In this document: piece by piece, positions 9,991-19,358 of the stretch
How the letters are laid out: the number at the start of each line of letters is the position of its first letter
Numbering within the stretch: the stretch's first letter is position 1
Origin: Microbacterium sp. KUDC0406
Lineage (GTDB): Bacteria; Actinomycetota; Actinomycetes; Actinomycetales; Microbacteriaceae
Reading direction: 5' to 3'
DNA: 64,000 nucleotides
Assembly (NCBI RefSeq): GCF_021582875.1
Contig: NZ_CP091138.1
Location: forward strand, 2,542,001 to 2,606,000
Position numbers and translations under genes: made by a program
The notes under the pieces: model-generated
Database searches by the model: none
What the model saw: the letters and a program-made list of their open reading frames with translations, nothing else
Told to the model about the DNA's origin: nothing

Positions 9991-10761
9991 TCAGCGCGGC
10001 AGCACGACCGGCGTGCCGGTGTCGGGGTCGATCAGGATCTTCGAGCGCAGCCCGAACAGATCGGCCAGCAGCTGCTCGTCGATGATCGCGGACGGCGCTC
10101 CCTCGGCCACGATCCGCCCCTGCTTCATCGCGACCAGGTGCGAGGCGTAGCGCGCGGCCTGGTTGATGTCGTGCAGCACGGCGACGACCGTGCGTCCCGC
10201 GTCGCGCAGGCCGGTCACCAGGTCGAGCACCTCGACCTGGTGACCGATGTCGAGGAACGTGGTCGGCTCGTCCAGCAGCAGGATGTCGGTCTGCTGGGCC
10301 AGCACCATGGCGATCCACACCCGCTGCCGCTGCCCGCCAGAGAGCTCGTCGACGTGACGCTCGGCGAGATCCGTGATGCCGGTGGCGGCCATGGCCGACT
10401 CCACGGCGCTCTCATCGTCGTGCGACCAGCTCGACAGCACGCTCTGGTACGGATAGCGTCCGCGTCCGACCAGATCGGCGACGGTGATGCCCTCCGGGGC
10501 GAGCGGACTCTGCGGCAGCAGTCCCAGTCGCCGCGCCACCTGCTTGGTGGGCAGCCTCCAGATGTCCTCGCCGTCGAGCAGGACCGCGCCCGATCGCGGC
10601 GCCAGCAGCCGCGAGAGCGACCTGAGCAGGGTGGACTTCCCGCACGCGTTCGGGCCGACGATGACGGTGAGCTCGCCGTCGGGGATCGACACGTCGAGTC
10701 CCTCGAGCACGCCGCGACCGCCGTAGCCGGCGCTGAGCTGTTCGGTTCGCAGGTGGGTCAT
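9991..10761 (-). CDS. Ferric-siderophore ABC transporter ATP-binding protein (FecE/FepC-like)
   Basis: A 256-residue ATPase of the iron/siderophore/B12 class: Walker A GPNACGKST, signature LSGGQRQR, Walker B ILLLDEPTTFLD and the H-loop VLHDINQAARYA. The C-terminal GLRSKILIDPDTGTP segment is characteristic of siderophore ATPases. ATG at 10761 overlaps the stop of the upstream permease (ATGA). It completes the cassette of two permeases at 10758-12850; the matching binding protein is divergent at 13797. Confidence 0.93.
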   Translation of the reverse strand: MTHLRTEQLSAGYGGRGVLEGLDVSIPDGELTVIVGPNACGKSTLLRSLSRLLAPRSGAVLLDGEDIWRLPTKQVARRLGLLPQSPLAPEGITVADLVGRGRYPYQSVLSSWSHDDESAVESAMAATGITDLAERHVDELSGGQRQRVWIAMVLAQQTDILLLDEPTTFLDIGHQVEVLDLVTGLRDAGRTVVAVLHDINQAARYASHLVAMKQGRIVAEGAPSAIIDEQLLADLFGLRSKILIDPDTGTPVVLPR

Positions 10762-11807
10762 GATCGTCCTTCCCGGCCCAGACGGCGGCTCTCCCTGGCG
10801 AGCAGCACCAGCAGATATGCTCCGCCGATGCACACCGTGACCGCCCCGGTCGGCAGCGGCAGTCCCGGCAGCGCGTGCTGGGCGACGATGTCGGCCGAGA
10901 GCAGCAGCACGGCTCCGGTGAGCGCCGAACCCGCCAGATCCGCGGAGGCGCCGTGCCCGGTGAGACGCCGGGCGATCTGGGGCGCGGCGAGAGCGATGAA
11001 GGCGATGGGCCCGGCCGCGGCCGTCACCGCCGCGGTCGCGGCGACGCCCAGCAGCACGAGAAGCGCCTTCGTGCGCTCGACCGGGACGCCCAGCATCGCG
11101 GCGGCGTCGTCGCCGAGTTCGAGCCGGCGCATCCGCCGGGCCGCTGCGGGCAGGGCGAGTGCGACCATCGTCAGCACGATCGCGGCCGCGGCGAGCGTGT
11201 CGCCGTCGACCACGCTGAGCGATCCGGCACCCCATACCGCGGCGCGCAGCGCGAGGTCGACGTCGGCCTTGACCATGAACCACGAGTTCATCGCGCCGAG
11301 GAACGCGCCGACGGCGATGCCGACGATGATCAGTCGGAAGCCCTGAAGACCCTGCCGGAATGCCAGCAGGTACACGGCGGCCGCCGTCAGCAGTCCGCCG
11401 ATCAGGGCGCCGCCGCTCAGGGCGGCGTACCCCGTGCCGCCCAGCAGCATCGCCACGACCACACCGGTGAACGATCCGGTGGTGAAGCCGATCACGTCAG
11501 GGCTGCCCAGCGGGTTGTGCGTGAGCGACTGGAAGACGGCCCCGGCGACGCCGAGCGCGGCGCCGAACAGCACGGCCGCGCCCACGCGCGGCGCCCGCCA
11601 CTCCATCACGACCTTGTGGACGGCCGGTTCCGCTCCGCCGGAGAGCGCGGCGATGACCTCGCCGATCGACACCCGGTAGGACCCGAGCATCATCGCCCAT
11701 GCGGCGAGCGCCACGACCACGAGGCACAGGAGTGCACAGACGACCAGCATGCGGCGCGTGGTGCGCACGCTGAAGGGTCCGGCACGCAGCACGAGTGGCC
11801 GGCTCAC
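10758..11807 (-). CDS. Iron-siderophore ABC transporter permease, FecCD family (second permease)
   Basis: A 349-residue permease with about ten membrane helices, starting at GTG 11807 whose last bases overlap the stop of the first permease (GTGA). Family motifs include APRVGAAVLFGAALGVAGAVFQ and TAAAGPIAFIALAAPQIARRL, the latter being the loop that contacts the ATPase. It forms a heterodimer with the neighbouring FecCD permease to import ferric siderophore. It has the closest spacing possible to both neighbours, so the three genes form one transcript. Confidence 0.93.
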   Translation of the reverse strand: MSRPLVLRAGPFSVRTTRRMLVVCALLCLVVVALAAWAMMLGSYRVSIGEVIAALSGGAEPAVHKVVMEWRAPRVGAAVLFGAALGVAGAVFQSLTHNPLGSPDVIGFTTGSFTGVVVAMLLGGTGYAALSGGALIGGLLTAAAVYLLAFRQGLQGFRLIIVGIAVGAFLGAMNSWFMVKADVDLALRAAVWGAGSLSVVDGDTLAAAAIVLTMVALALPAAARRMRRLELGDDAAAMLGVPVERTKALLVLLGVAATAAVTAAAGPIAFIALAAPQIARRLTGHGASADLAGSALTGAVLLLSADIVAQHALPGLPLPTGAVTVCIGGAYLLVLLARESRRLGREGRS

Positions 11808-12850
11808 AGCGCCGCCGCCCTGCGTCTGCGCACCAGCGCGACCAGCACCGGGGCTCCGATGAGCGGCATGACCACACCCACCTGCAGTTCGGCGGGGAAG
11901 ACGACGAAGCGCCCGATGATGTCGGCGCCGAGCAGCAGCACCGGCGACAGCACCGCCGAGTACAGCAGGATCCACGGCCAGTTCGGACCCGTGATCCAGC
12001 GCACGATGTGCGGCACGACGAGGCCGACGAAGACGAGCGGGCCGGCCGCCGCCGTCGCGGCGCCACACAGCAGGGTGACGGCCACGAGCACGCCGAGCCT
12101 GGTGAGCCCCAGCCGGATGCCCATCGCCCTGGCTGTGTCCTCGCCGAGCGCGATCGCGTTGAGCGGGCGGGCGCACAGCGCCGCGACGACCAGCCCGATC
12201 AGGATCGCGGGCAGGATGGCCGCGACCGTGCCCTCGGGGCGGTCGGCGATCGTGCCCGCTCCCCAGAACCGCATGCGGTCGAAGGTGTCGGTGTCGATCA
12301 GCGCGAGGGTCTGCGACACCCCGGTCAGCACGGCGGCCATCGCGACGCCCACCAGCGTGAGGCGCACGGGTGATGCCGCGTCGCGCACGCCACCGGCGAT
12401 CGCGAAGACCAGCACGACCGCCAGCACCGCGCCGGCGAAGGCGAGCGGCAGGTACTGGTCGATGCGGGTGATCCCCAGCACCGCCACGCCGATCGCCACC
12501 GCGAACGCGGCGCCGGCGTTGACGCCGAGCACACCGGGATCGGCGAGCGGATTGCGGGTGAGCGCCTGGATGAGCGCCCCGGCGACGCCGAGCGCCGCCC
12601 CGACGAGCAGTCCGAGCAGCGTGCGGTCCACGCGGGACCGCGTGATCGTGGCGTGGCTGGCGGAGCCGTCCGGTGCTGTGAAGGCCTGCCAGACGACGTC
12701 GAGCGGCAGCATCGCCGAGCCGACGACCACGCTGAGCGCGAGCACCGCGGCCAGCAGGACGAGGGCGACGACAAGACCCGCGATGCGCCTCCGGGTTCGC
12801 GTCCTGGTGCGCACGCGGCGGTCCGCGGGCGCGGTCAGCGTCGGCGGCAT
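11804..12850 (-). CDS. Iron-siderophore ABC transporter permease, FecCD family (first permease)
   Basis: A 348-residue FecCD permease. After a basic N-terminus come about ten helices with the family hallmarks RTLLGLLVGAALGVAGALIQ, NPLADPGVLGVNAGAAFAV, and the ATPase-contact loop AAAGPLVFVGLVVPHIVRW. First gene of the minus-strand permease-permease-ATPase unit. About 90 bases separate it from the AraC gene upstream, which reads in the same direction; transcription could come from its own promoter or from the iron-regulated region at 13.7 kb. Confidence 0.93.
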   Translation of the reverse strand: MPPTLTAPADRRVRTRTRTRRRIAGLVVALVLLAAVLALSVVVGSAMLPLDVVWQAFTAPDGSASHATITRSRVDRTLLGLLVGAALGVAGALIQALTRNPLADPGVLGVNAGAAFAVAIGVAVLGITRIDQYLPLAFAGAVLAVVLVFAIAGGVRDAASPVRLTLVGVAMAAVLTGVSQTLALIDTDTFDRMRFWGAGTIADRPEGTVAAILPAILIGLVVAALCARPLNAIALGEDTARAMGIRLGLTRLGVLVAVTLLCGAATAAAGPLVFVGLVVPHIVRWITGPNWPWILLYSAVLSPVLLLGADIIGRFVVFPAELQVGVVMPLIGAPVLVALVRRRRAAAL

Positions 12851-12937
12851 CGTGCGGTCACTCCGGGTACTCCGTTCTGCGGCAGACGAGAGGGCGCTGC
12901 GGACGTCGACACGCTAACAGGCGCGCGGGGCGGGTTC

Positions 12938-13678
12938 TCACGCGGCGAGCGCTCCCGCCGGGTCGTCCGCGATGCGCGCCGTCGGCACTCCGGTCTCTCT
13001 GCTGAGGGCGCGGATCAGCCCGGCTCTGGTGGCGAATCCGGCGACGCGCGCCGCCGAGGTCACCTCCCCACCGCCGAGGATGTGCGCCACTGCCGCGTTC
13101 AGTCGCGCCCTCGTCCGCCACCTGGCGAACGGATAGCCGGTCTCGGCTGTGAAGATGCGCTGCACCTGGCGGGTGCTCATCCGGTGCCGTGCGGCCAGCT
13201 CGTTCAGTGGCCCTGCCGAGCGCACCGCATCGCGCGCCAGCAGTCGCGCAGCCGGATGCGTCGGATAGACCACGGGGAAGCGCGGGCGCGTGAGGTTCTC
13301 GAGCACGGCGCCCAGCGCACGGCGGAACGGCAGCACCTGCTCGGGAGTCGGCGGCGCCGCCACGAGCACGGTGGTCATGAGCTCGACGACGGCGGGCACG
13401 ACGCCCAGCATCCTCACCGGTGCGGCCGGAGCCGCGTGGTCGTCGAGGAGCGGGCCCAGCACCATCCCGCCGTCGTGCACGCGCAGGGCGTGCGGAACGC
13501 GCGGCTGCAGCCACACCGCCTCATGCCGTCGCAGCGCGATCTCGGCGCCGTCCGCGACGAGCGTCGCCGAGCCCGAGACGACGTACACCAGGTGGGGTTC
13601 GTCGTGGACGTGCTCCTCGTGCCCGAGGAAGCGGATGGCATTCTCCGCGACGACGGATCCGAGCGCGGCGATCGGCAT
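12938..13678 (-). CDS. AraC family transcriptional regulator with N-terminal cupin
   Basis: A 246-residue regulator. The N-terminal half has a cupin-like sensor (HEEHVHDEPHLVYVVSGSATLVADG with conserved His). The C-terminal AraC-type DNA-binding domain has the two helix-turn-helix motifs (LNELAARHRMSTRQVQRIFTAE and SAARVAGFATRAGLIRALSRETG). It sits between the siderophore permease operon and the divergent binding-protein gene. By analogy with AraC-type siderophore regulators it may activate uptake when the ferric siderophore is present, but the ligand is not shown by the sequence. Confidence 0.9.
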   Translation of the reverse strand: MPIAALGSVVAENAIRFLGHEEHVHDEPHLVYVVSGSATLVADGAEIALRRHEAVWLQPRVPHALRVHDGGMVLGPLLDDHAAPAAPVRMLGVVPAVVELMTTVLVAAPPTPEQVLPFRRALGAVLENLTRPRFPVVYPTHPAARLLARDAVRSAGPLNELAARHRMSTRQVQRIFTAETGYPFARWRTRARLNAAVAHILGGGEVTSAARVAGFATRAGLIRALSRETGVPTARIADDPAGALAA

Positions 13679-13745
13679 GGTCCCCTCCGGGAGATGTCCT
13701 GTCCGTCACCGACGATGTCGCATCCGTCACGGGACGACAAACTTG

Positions 13746-13764
13746 TAAGAATAGGCTTACCTTA
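13746..13764. promoter_or_regulatory. IdeR/DtxR-type iron box upstream of siderophore-binding protein gene
   Basis: The 19-base string TAAGAATAGGCTTACCTTA matches the IdeR/DtxR consensus TTAGGTTAGGCTAACCTAA at 14 of 19 positions, with the right half best preserved. It lies between the divergent AraC gene and the binding-protein gene, where Fe(II)-loaded IdeR/DtxR would repress transcription in iron-replete cells. Confidence 0.7.
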
Positions 13765-13796
13765 CCTGATCTGCGTACGTCTCCCGAGGTGACCTC

Positions 13797-14804
13797 ATGC
13801 CCTTCCCCGCATCCGCGCGCGCCCTGGCGGCGCTCCCGCTCGCCGCTGTCCTGCTGCTCGCGTCCTGCGCGTCCACGCCCGCCGAGGGCGACGACAAGCC
13901 CGCCGCCAAGACCGGCGTGAGCACGTCCGCGCACACGGTGAAGACCGACTACGGAGACGTGAAGATCCCCGCAAGCCCGCAGCGCGTGGTGGTGCTCAAC
14001 TACGCCCTGGCCGGCTATCTCTACGATCTCGACGTGCCGGTCACCGCGACGATCCCGGAGGATGCCGACGGCACCGGCGAGTACTCCGACTTCTGGGCCG
14101 ACGATGCGAAGGCCGACAGCACCGAGTTCCTGCCGTGGAGCGTCGACGGCTTCGACCTCGAGGCGATCCTCGCGCTCGACCCCGACCTGATCATCGGCGG
14201 CGGCTGGGGCTTCCCGCTGTTCCAGGCGGCGCAGGTGTACGACGATCTCAGCGACATCGCCCCCACCGTGCTGGTCAGCGGGAAGTACAGGAACTGGCAG
14301 GAGCAGTTCGAGTTCCTCGCCGTCGACGTGTTCGAGCAGGACGACGTCTACACCGACGCCGTCGAGCAGTACGACGCGCGCGTCGACGAGGTCGCGGACG
14401 CGATCACCCCGCCCGAGGGGCCGACCGCCACCCTGGCGATGACCGCCGACCAGACGACCTACGTCTACTACGCCGACGAGGCGCTCACCGGAGTGCTGGA
14501 CTCGGTCGGCATCGAGACCGATCCGTCGTTCACGCCCGACGGGTACAAGCCGTACACCGATGGCGGTGACATGTTCGAGCTGTCGACCGAGCAGGCCGGG
14601 CAGGTGCTGACGCAGCCGACGGTCTTCGTCACGGGCTTCAACGGCGCCCCCGTCGACGTCGCCACGCTGAACGAGAACGCCGTCTTCGCCGCTCTGCCCG
14701 CCTTCCATGACGAGACCGCCTACGACCTGCCGTACTGGGTGAGCCGCGCCGACTTCCACGAGACGATGGCGCTGCTCGACCTGCTCGAGGAGATGTTCGG
14801 CTGA
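13797..14804 (+). CDS. Iron-siderophore ABC transporter substrate-binding lipoprotein
   Basis: A 335-residue periplasmic-binding-protein-2-type lipoprotein. The signal peptide ends with lipobox LLLASC, Cys at about residue 22. Typical siderophore-binding features follow: IPASPQRVVVLNYA near residue 60, ALDPDLIIGGG, and a C-terminal long-helix lobe. It should capture ferric siderophore outside the cell and deliver it to the permeases at 10758-12850, which have no other binding protein nearby. The gene starts 32 bases after the IdeR-like box and ends one base before the siderophore-interacting protein gene, so the two are co-transcribed. Confidence 0.93.
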   Translation: MPFPASARALAALPLAAVLLLASCASTPAEGDDKPAAKTGVSTSAHTVKTDYGDVKIPASPQRVVVLNYALAGYLYDLDVPVTATIPEDADGTGEYSDFWADDAKADSTEFLPWSVDGFDLEAILALDPDLIIGGGWGFPLFQAAQVYDDLSDIAPTVLVSGKYRNWQEQFEFLAVDVFEQDDVYTDAVEQYDARVDEVADAITPPEGPTATLAMTADQTTYVYYADEALTGVLDSVGIETDPSFTPDGYKPYTDGGDMFELSTEQAGQVLTQPTVFVTGFNGAPVDVATLNENAVFAALPAFHDETAYDLPYWVSRADFHETMALLDLLEEMFG

Positions 14805-14805
14805 C

Positions 14806-16552
14806 ATGGGGCACCGCGCATTCACCTCGCATCCGCTCGTCGTGCGCCGCGTGGCGGTGCGCCGCGTCGAGGACGTCACGCCGCGCATGCGCCGCGTGAT
14901 CGTCGGCGGAGAGCAGCTCGGCCCGATCGTCGCTGCCGGCCACGAGCAGCGCGCCTTCGCCGCCCCGGGATTCGACGATCACATCAAGCTCGTCTTCGCC
15001 GACGACGGCGACATGGCCTCGGCGCTGCCGACGCAGCTCGCCACGGGGATCGAGTGGACCCCTGCGCCGAACCGTGTGGCGCGCGACTACACACCGCGCC
15101 GGGTCGAGCTCGACGCGGGTGAGATCGCCCTCGACTTCGTGCGGCACGGCGACGGTCCCGCCGCGACCTGGGCCGAGACGGCGCAGCCGGGTGACGAGCT
15201 GTGCTTCGTGGGGCCGAAGTCGTCGGTGCGTCTTCCGGACGACATCGACTGGATGGTGCTGATCGCCGACGAGACCGGGCTGCCCGCGGTCGGCCGCTTC
15301 CTGGAGGAGCGTCCCGTCGAGGCTCCGGTGCACGTGCTGGTCACCGTCGGCGACGAGTCGGCGGTGCAGGGTCTGGATGTGCGCGAGGGCGACACGATCC
15401 GCTGGGTCGTCGCCGACGGTGCGGATGCCGCCGCGCTGGAGACCGCGGTGCGGGCGCTGCCGGTGCCCGACGGCGCGGGCTATGTGTGGGCGGCGGCCGA
15501 GAGTCGCGCGCTGCTCCCCGTGCGCCGCTACTACCAGCGCGAGCTGAAGCTGGCGAAGGACAGGCTGAACATCACGGGGTACTGGCATGCCGAGCCCGCG
15601 CACGACACGGATGCCGCAGATGCGCCCGCGTTCGCGGCCGTGCCCGATCCGCTGCCGTGGTTCGTCGTGCGCGCCGCCGTGCAGCTGGGCCTCGTCGACG
15701 CGCTCGCCGGCGGCCCGCTGAGCCTGGACACCCTGGCGACCCGTCTCGGCGTCGAGGCGACGGCGCTGTCGGTGCTCCTGCCCGTGCTCGCCGAGCACGG
15801 CGTGGTGGTCGGCGGATCGGATGCTCTGGCGCTCGGCGCCCCCGGTGAGCTGCTGCTCGACGAGCACGAGCGCGAGGAGTACGACGGCTTCGACGCCGAT
15901 GTGCTGCTGACCCTGGCCGCTCTCGCCCCCGCGCTCCGCGAGCGCCGCTCGGCCTGGCACGCGGCGCACGGTGCGACGCTCGCCGAGACCGCCGGTATCC
16001 GATGACGAGACCGCCGCCGAGCTCGTCGAGGAGGCTGGCCGGCTGTCGTATCTGCTCGACGGCCTGCTCGCCGACCCGCTGTGGGCCGACGCCGCATCCT
16101 GCCTGGTCGCCGGTCCGGGCACGCCCGCGGTCGTCGGAGCCCTCGATGACGCCGGACGCGACGGACTGGTGCTCTCGGGCCTCGACGGCGGCGCCGTGCG
16201 CCGGGCCGTCGAGGACGCCCTGGAGGATCCGGCGCGTGCACCCGTGACGACGGGACCGGCCGATGTGGCGGTGCTGGCCCTCGCCCTCGAGCATCGCACG
16301 GACGCCGAGTGCACCCGGCTGCTCGAAGAGATCGCCGGCCGGACGACCAGGGCGGTCGTGATCGAGCAGGCCCGCCCGGACGACCTGGGTGGCGGCGCGG
16401 ACGAGCTGCGCGTGCTCGCACAGGCCCGCAGCGGCGCCGCTCTGCGCGACGGTCAGGCGATCGCCGCGCTCGGCGCCGCATCGGGATGGAGTTCCGAGCG
16501 GGAGATCGAGCTCGGATGGGGCATGGTCGCGACGGTGCTGAGCAGGGACTGA
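14806..16552 (+). CDS. Siderophore-interacting protein fused to methyltransferase-like domain, frameshifted
   Basis: The first part (about residues 1-265) is a siderophore-interacting FAD/NAD(P)H oxidoreductase that reduces ferric siderophore inside the cell: FAD_binding_9-like domain, then SIP domain ending in YYQRELKLAKDRLNITGYW. It continues into a winged-helix dimerisation-like segment (DPLPWFVVRAAVQLGLVDALAGG, LDTLATRLGVEATALSVLLPVLAEHGVV) and an O-methyltransferase-like fold. The frame breaks at about 15994-16005, stopping at TGA 16003-16005. The second frame carries on smoothly (SDDETAAELVEEAGRLSYLL) to 16552, for about 581 residues in all once corrected. The methyltransferase half lacks an obvious GxGxG SAM-binding loop (it has VAGPGTPAVV), so it may be structural rather than catalytic. 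Confidence 0.85.
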
Positions 16553-16594
16553 GGGGCGCCGAGTTCCCTGCATCCGCACCCGGGCCGCGGCGGC

Positions 16595-17263
16595 TCAGGC
16601 CTCGAGCACGCGGTGATTGATCTCGTGCGCCTCGCGGTGCAGCCGCTCCATGCGCAGATCGAGCTCGCCGGCCGCTTCGGCGGCCTCGGTGAGACTCTGC
16701 ACGAGATGTCCAGGCACCCGCCCGTCGAACTTGTAGTGGATCTTGTGCTCGAGGCTGGCCCAGAAGTCCATCGCGATCGTGCGGAACTGCACCTCGACGG
16801 GCACCGGCACGGCGCCGGTCGAGAGGAACACCGGGATCTCAGCGATCACGTGCAGGCTGCGATAGCCGTTCGGCTTGGGCTCGGCGATGTAGTCCTTGAC
16901 CACCCGGACCGTCACGTCGTCCTGCTGGGTGAACAGGTCGAACAGCCGGTACACGTCGGTGACGAAGCTGCAGGTCACCCGCACGCCCGCGATGTCGGTG
17001 ATCTCGCGGCGGATGCTGTCGAAATCGGGATCGATGCCCTTGCGCGCCACCTTCTCGACGATGCTGTCCGGCGACTTCAGCCGGCTCTTGACGTGCTCGA
17101 TCGGGTTGTAGGCGTGGTTGTGCGTGAACTCGTCGCGCAGGATCGAGATCTTCGTCTCGACCTCGCGCATTCCGAACTCGTACTCGCGCAGGAACCGCTG
17201 GAACTCGTCCCGCAGCTGCCTGGCCTCTGCGATCGCGACGTCGTCGACGGGTACCGTGCTCAT
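16595..17263 (-). CDS. Small alarmone synthetase, GTP pyrophosphokinase (RelA/SpoT domain only)
   Basis: A 222-residue stand-alone (p)ppGpp synthetase of the RelQ/YjbM type, which transfers pyrophosphate from ATP to GTP or GDP. The RelA_SpoT domain spans about residues 40-180, with DIAGVRVTCSFVTDVYRL, the G-loop-like KPNGYRSLHVI and VEVQFRTIAMDFWASLEHKIHYK, the last with the catalytic Glu-Gln pair. No hydrolase, TGS or ACT domains are present. I chose ATG 17263 (MSTVPVDD). It is convergent with the siderophore gene and lies just outside the accessory island. Confidence 0.93.
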   Translation of the reverse strand: MSTVPVDDVAIAEARQLRDEFQRFLREYEFGMREVETKISILRDEFTHNHAYNPIEHVKSRLKSPDSIVEKVARKGIDPDFDSIRREITDIAGVRVTCSFVTDVYRLFDLFTQQDDVTVRVVKDYIAEPKPNGYRSLHVIAEIPVFLSTGAVPVPVEVQFRTIAMDFWASLEHKIHYKFDGRVPGHLVQSLTEAAEAAGELDLRMERLHREAHEINHRVLEA

Positions 17264-17287
17264 GCCCACGACGTTACGCATCGGTGA

Positions 17288-18031
17288 TCAGAATCGGCTG
17301 GATGCCGGAGAGCGTCCCACCGCGATCGTCAGCGCCGCGGTGTAGCCGTCGGCGATGCTCCCGGTCATCGTCGCGATCTGATGGATGCCGCCGTCGTCAC
17401 TGAACACGTTGTCGCCGGTGAGCGTGACCTGCGAGGCGTTGCGGACGCTCCGCTCGTAACCGGCGGTGGCGTAGACCTTGGCGTTGGTCTCCTCTGGCAG
17501 GGCGATCTGCGAGGCCTTCACGATGGGCCCGGTGGCGACCGCGGTGTCGACGTCCTCGTAGACCTCGAAGTGGATGTGCGGCCAGCGTCCCGAGTAGCAC
17601 GCCGGGTAGATCGACGCGAACCGCACGGTGCCGTCCTCATCTGTCTGCTGCACCCGCGCAGGTAGTTCTCGTCCTTCAGCGAGTCAGAGTACAGCGAGTA
17701 GTTCCCGTCGCGATCGCAGTGCCAGAGGTAAACGCCGGCGCCGGCGAGTGCCGAGCCGGTGGCGGCATCGCGCACGGTCAGCACGATCTCGAGGGGACGC
17801 CGTCGGCGGTCACTCGCGAGGAGCCGAAGCTGGAGCGGATGTCGCTGCGGACGATGCCGGAGTCGTCGAGCACGTTCACGTCGTTGGAGCCGTCGGCGGG
17901 GTAGGGGCCTGCGGTCTCGTTCGGCACCTCTCCCTCGAGCAGGTCGCTGTTGTCCTCTGCCGGAGGAGCGCCGCCCGGACCGCCATCGCCCGGCCCGCCC
18001 TGCGGCTGCTCGGATGCCGCCGGAGGTGCCG
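17288..18031 (-). pseudogene. Intradiol ring-cleavage dioxygenase-like protein, 5' truncated and frameshifted
   Basis: Pieces in three frames together read as an extracellular-type intradiol dioxygenase. They comprise a Pro/Gly-rich linker, NETAGPYPADGSNDVNVLDD, then GVYLWHCDRDGNYSLYSD and YSGRWPHIHFEVYED, which contain the Tyr-Tyr-His-His iron ligands of the family. Frame breaks lie at about 17795 (one C short in a CCCC run) and about 17653. The N-terminus and signal region are missing: at about 18031 the sequence switches into an IS256-family transposase fragment. Catalytic residues survive, but the gene has no start of its own, so it is probably dead. Confidence 0.8.
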
Positions 18032-18588
18032 GTCGGTGCGACGTTTGACCTCCTTGTTCACCCGCTCGAGCGGGTTCGTGGACCAGATCTGACGCCAGTG
18101 CTGCTGCGGGAACCCGCAGAACGCGAGGATGTCGTCCTTCGCGTCCTCCAGCATGTCAGCGATCTTCGGATACGACCGTGTCAGCATCCGGACCACCTCG
18201 TGGAACTGGGCAAATACGTGCTCCGTGTCGGGCTGGGCGAAGATCGTGCGGATAATCGACGCGACCATCGGCCCCGACGCCCTCGGAACGTTCGAGAGCA
18301 CGTTCCGCATGAAATGGACCCGGCACCGCTGCAGGGCGGCGCCAGCGAACACAATGCCTATCGCGGAGATCAGGCCGGTGTGCGCGTCGGAGATGACGAG
18401 CTTCACCCCGCCGAGCCCGCGAGCCTTCAACGACCGCAGGAAGCTCGTCCAGAAAGGTTGCGACTCGGTCTCGCCGACTTCGAACACGAGGACTTCGCGG
18501 CGTCCGTCGGCTGCGACACCGATGGCGACGACGACTGCTTGGGACACGACTCGTCGGCCGACCCTGGCTGTGCAGTAGGTAGGCGCTG
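18031..18588 (-). mobile_element. IS256-family transposase remnant
   Basis: About 185 codons match the central and late part of an IS256-family (Mutator-type) transposase: TARVGRRVVSQAVVVAIGVA, ARGLGGVKLVISDAHTGL with the second catalytic Asp, MRNVLSNVPRA, and WSTNPLERVNKEVKRRT with the catalytic Glu. The first catalytic Asp, usually in an LDATY-type motif, is replaced here (LSAPTY), and homology stops abruptly on both sides. The far end fuses directly to the dioxygenase remnant, and the N-terminal third and both terminal repeats are missing. It marks the left border of the island. Confidence 0.85.
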
Positions 18589-18634
18589 AAAGGACTTGAT
18601 CCGGATAGAGTGCGAAAGTCAACCAACTGAGGTA

Positions 18635-18964
18635 ATGTGCGAGCCAGCACGCGTCCATTCGAAGGGGAACGGGGGTCCTAGGTTGGTGGATGCTCTGTTC
18701 CATGATGATCGGCGCTACCTTGTGCTAAGGGCACAGAATGCCGTCACAATTAGGCGAGTTCTATCAGATACGCGCTCTGGTTTGGGCATTACCTTTGAGC
18801 AGGTCGCGCTTTTGAGCGGTGTCACAACCGCGACCTACCGTCACTTGGAGTCGGATTCCGTCACGAGTGCGCGGATCGACACACTGTTGCGCGCCATGAC
18901 TGCTCTTGGCATACCGAATCTAGGCCTGACAGGAAAAGGCGAGGACCATGAAACAAATGCGTAG
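18635..18964 (+). CDS. XRE-like helix-turn-helix protein
   Basis: About 109 residues if ATG 18635 is used, which has GAGGT just upstream; GTG 18686 is a shorter alternative. The C-terminal two thirds read as a Cro/C1-type helix-turn-helix (VTIRRVLSDTRSGLGITFEQVALLSGVTTATYRHLESD, then ARIDTLLRAMTALGIP). It overlaps the next gene, a lipoprotein, by 17 bases, so it probably regulates that gene or the neighbouring small-secreted-protein genes. Codon use is less GC-rich than in the flanking chromosome. No nearby toxin partner is evident. Confidence 0.7.
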   Translation: MCEPARVHSKGNGGPRLVDALFHDDRRYLVLRAQNAVTIRRVLSDTRSGLGITFEQVALLSGVTTATYRHLESDSVTSARIDTLLRAMTALGIPNLGLTGKGEDHETNA

Positions 18965-19352
18965 GACAGTCGCGGTTCTGGGAGTTGCATCGATCATGGC
19001 TTTGACGCTCGCCTCCTGCACTTCAGGTGAGAAGTTTTCGAAAGCATCACCAGCAGAACTGCCTCAGATTGTTTCCAGCGAAGTACCGCTACCAGAAGCA
19101 AACTCAGTACGCCTCCTCGGAGAGGATAGCGAGGGTGTGACCTACTATGTAGGGCGGTGGAACGAGGACGCTGCGGATCAGTACTGCCTGGTGATCGTCA
19201 ATGGTGATCAGTACAGAAGATCGTGCGGAGATCAACTCCCCGTTGTTGGCCTCTTTGGCAATATTCACGCCACCGTCAGCGACCCGCTTGTCGTAGACCA
19301 GGAAAAGGGAACGGAGTTGGTGGGCGACTATCTGGCAGTGCTGCGGGGTTAA
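18948..19352 (+). CDS. Small lipoprotein of unknown function, related to the 20167-20769 product
   Basis: A 134-residue protein with a signal peptide ending in lipobox LTLASC (Cys about residue 23), so anchored outside the membrane. The mature part contains SVRLLGEDSEGVTYYVG and two further Cys about a dozen residues apart (YCLVIV...RRSCGD). The same pattern S-x-RLL...EG...Y-x-VG...CL...C recurs in the secreted protein encoded at 20167-20769, so the two appear homologous. Function unknown; in this setting an immunity or accessory lipoprotein is possible. It is preceded by, and overlaps, the XRE gene and converges on the gene at 19398. Confidence 0.75.
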   Translation: MKQMRRTVAVLGVASIMALTLASCTSGEKFSKASPAELPQIVSSEVPLPEANSVRLLGEDSEGVTYYVGRWNEDAADQYCLVIVNGDQYRRSCGDQLPVVGLFGNIHATVSDPLVVDQEKGTELVGDYLAVLRG

Positions 19353-19358
19353 TGTAGA

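Noticed and set aside
15990-16010. Programmed ribosomal frameshift in the fused siderophore gene
   Set aside because: No slippery heptamer or downstream structure is evident and similar indels occur in unrelated genes of this window.
18596-18634. Using TTG 18596 as start of the XRE gene
   Set aside because: No ribosome site, and it overlaps the IS256-remnant boundary; ATG 18635 has GAGGT upstream.
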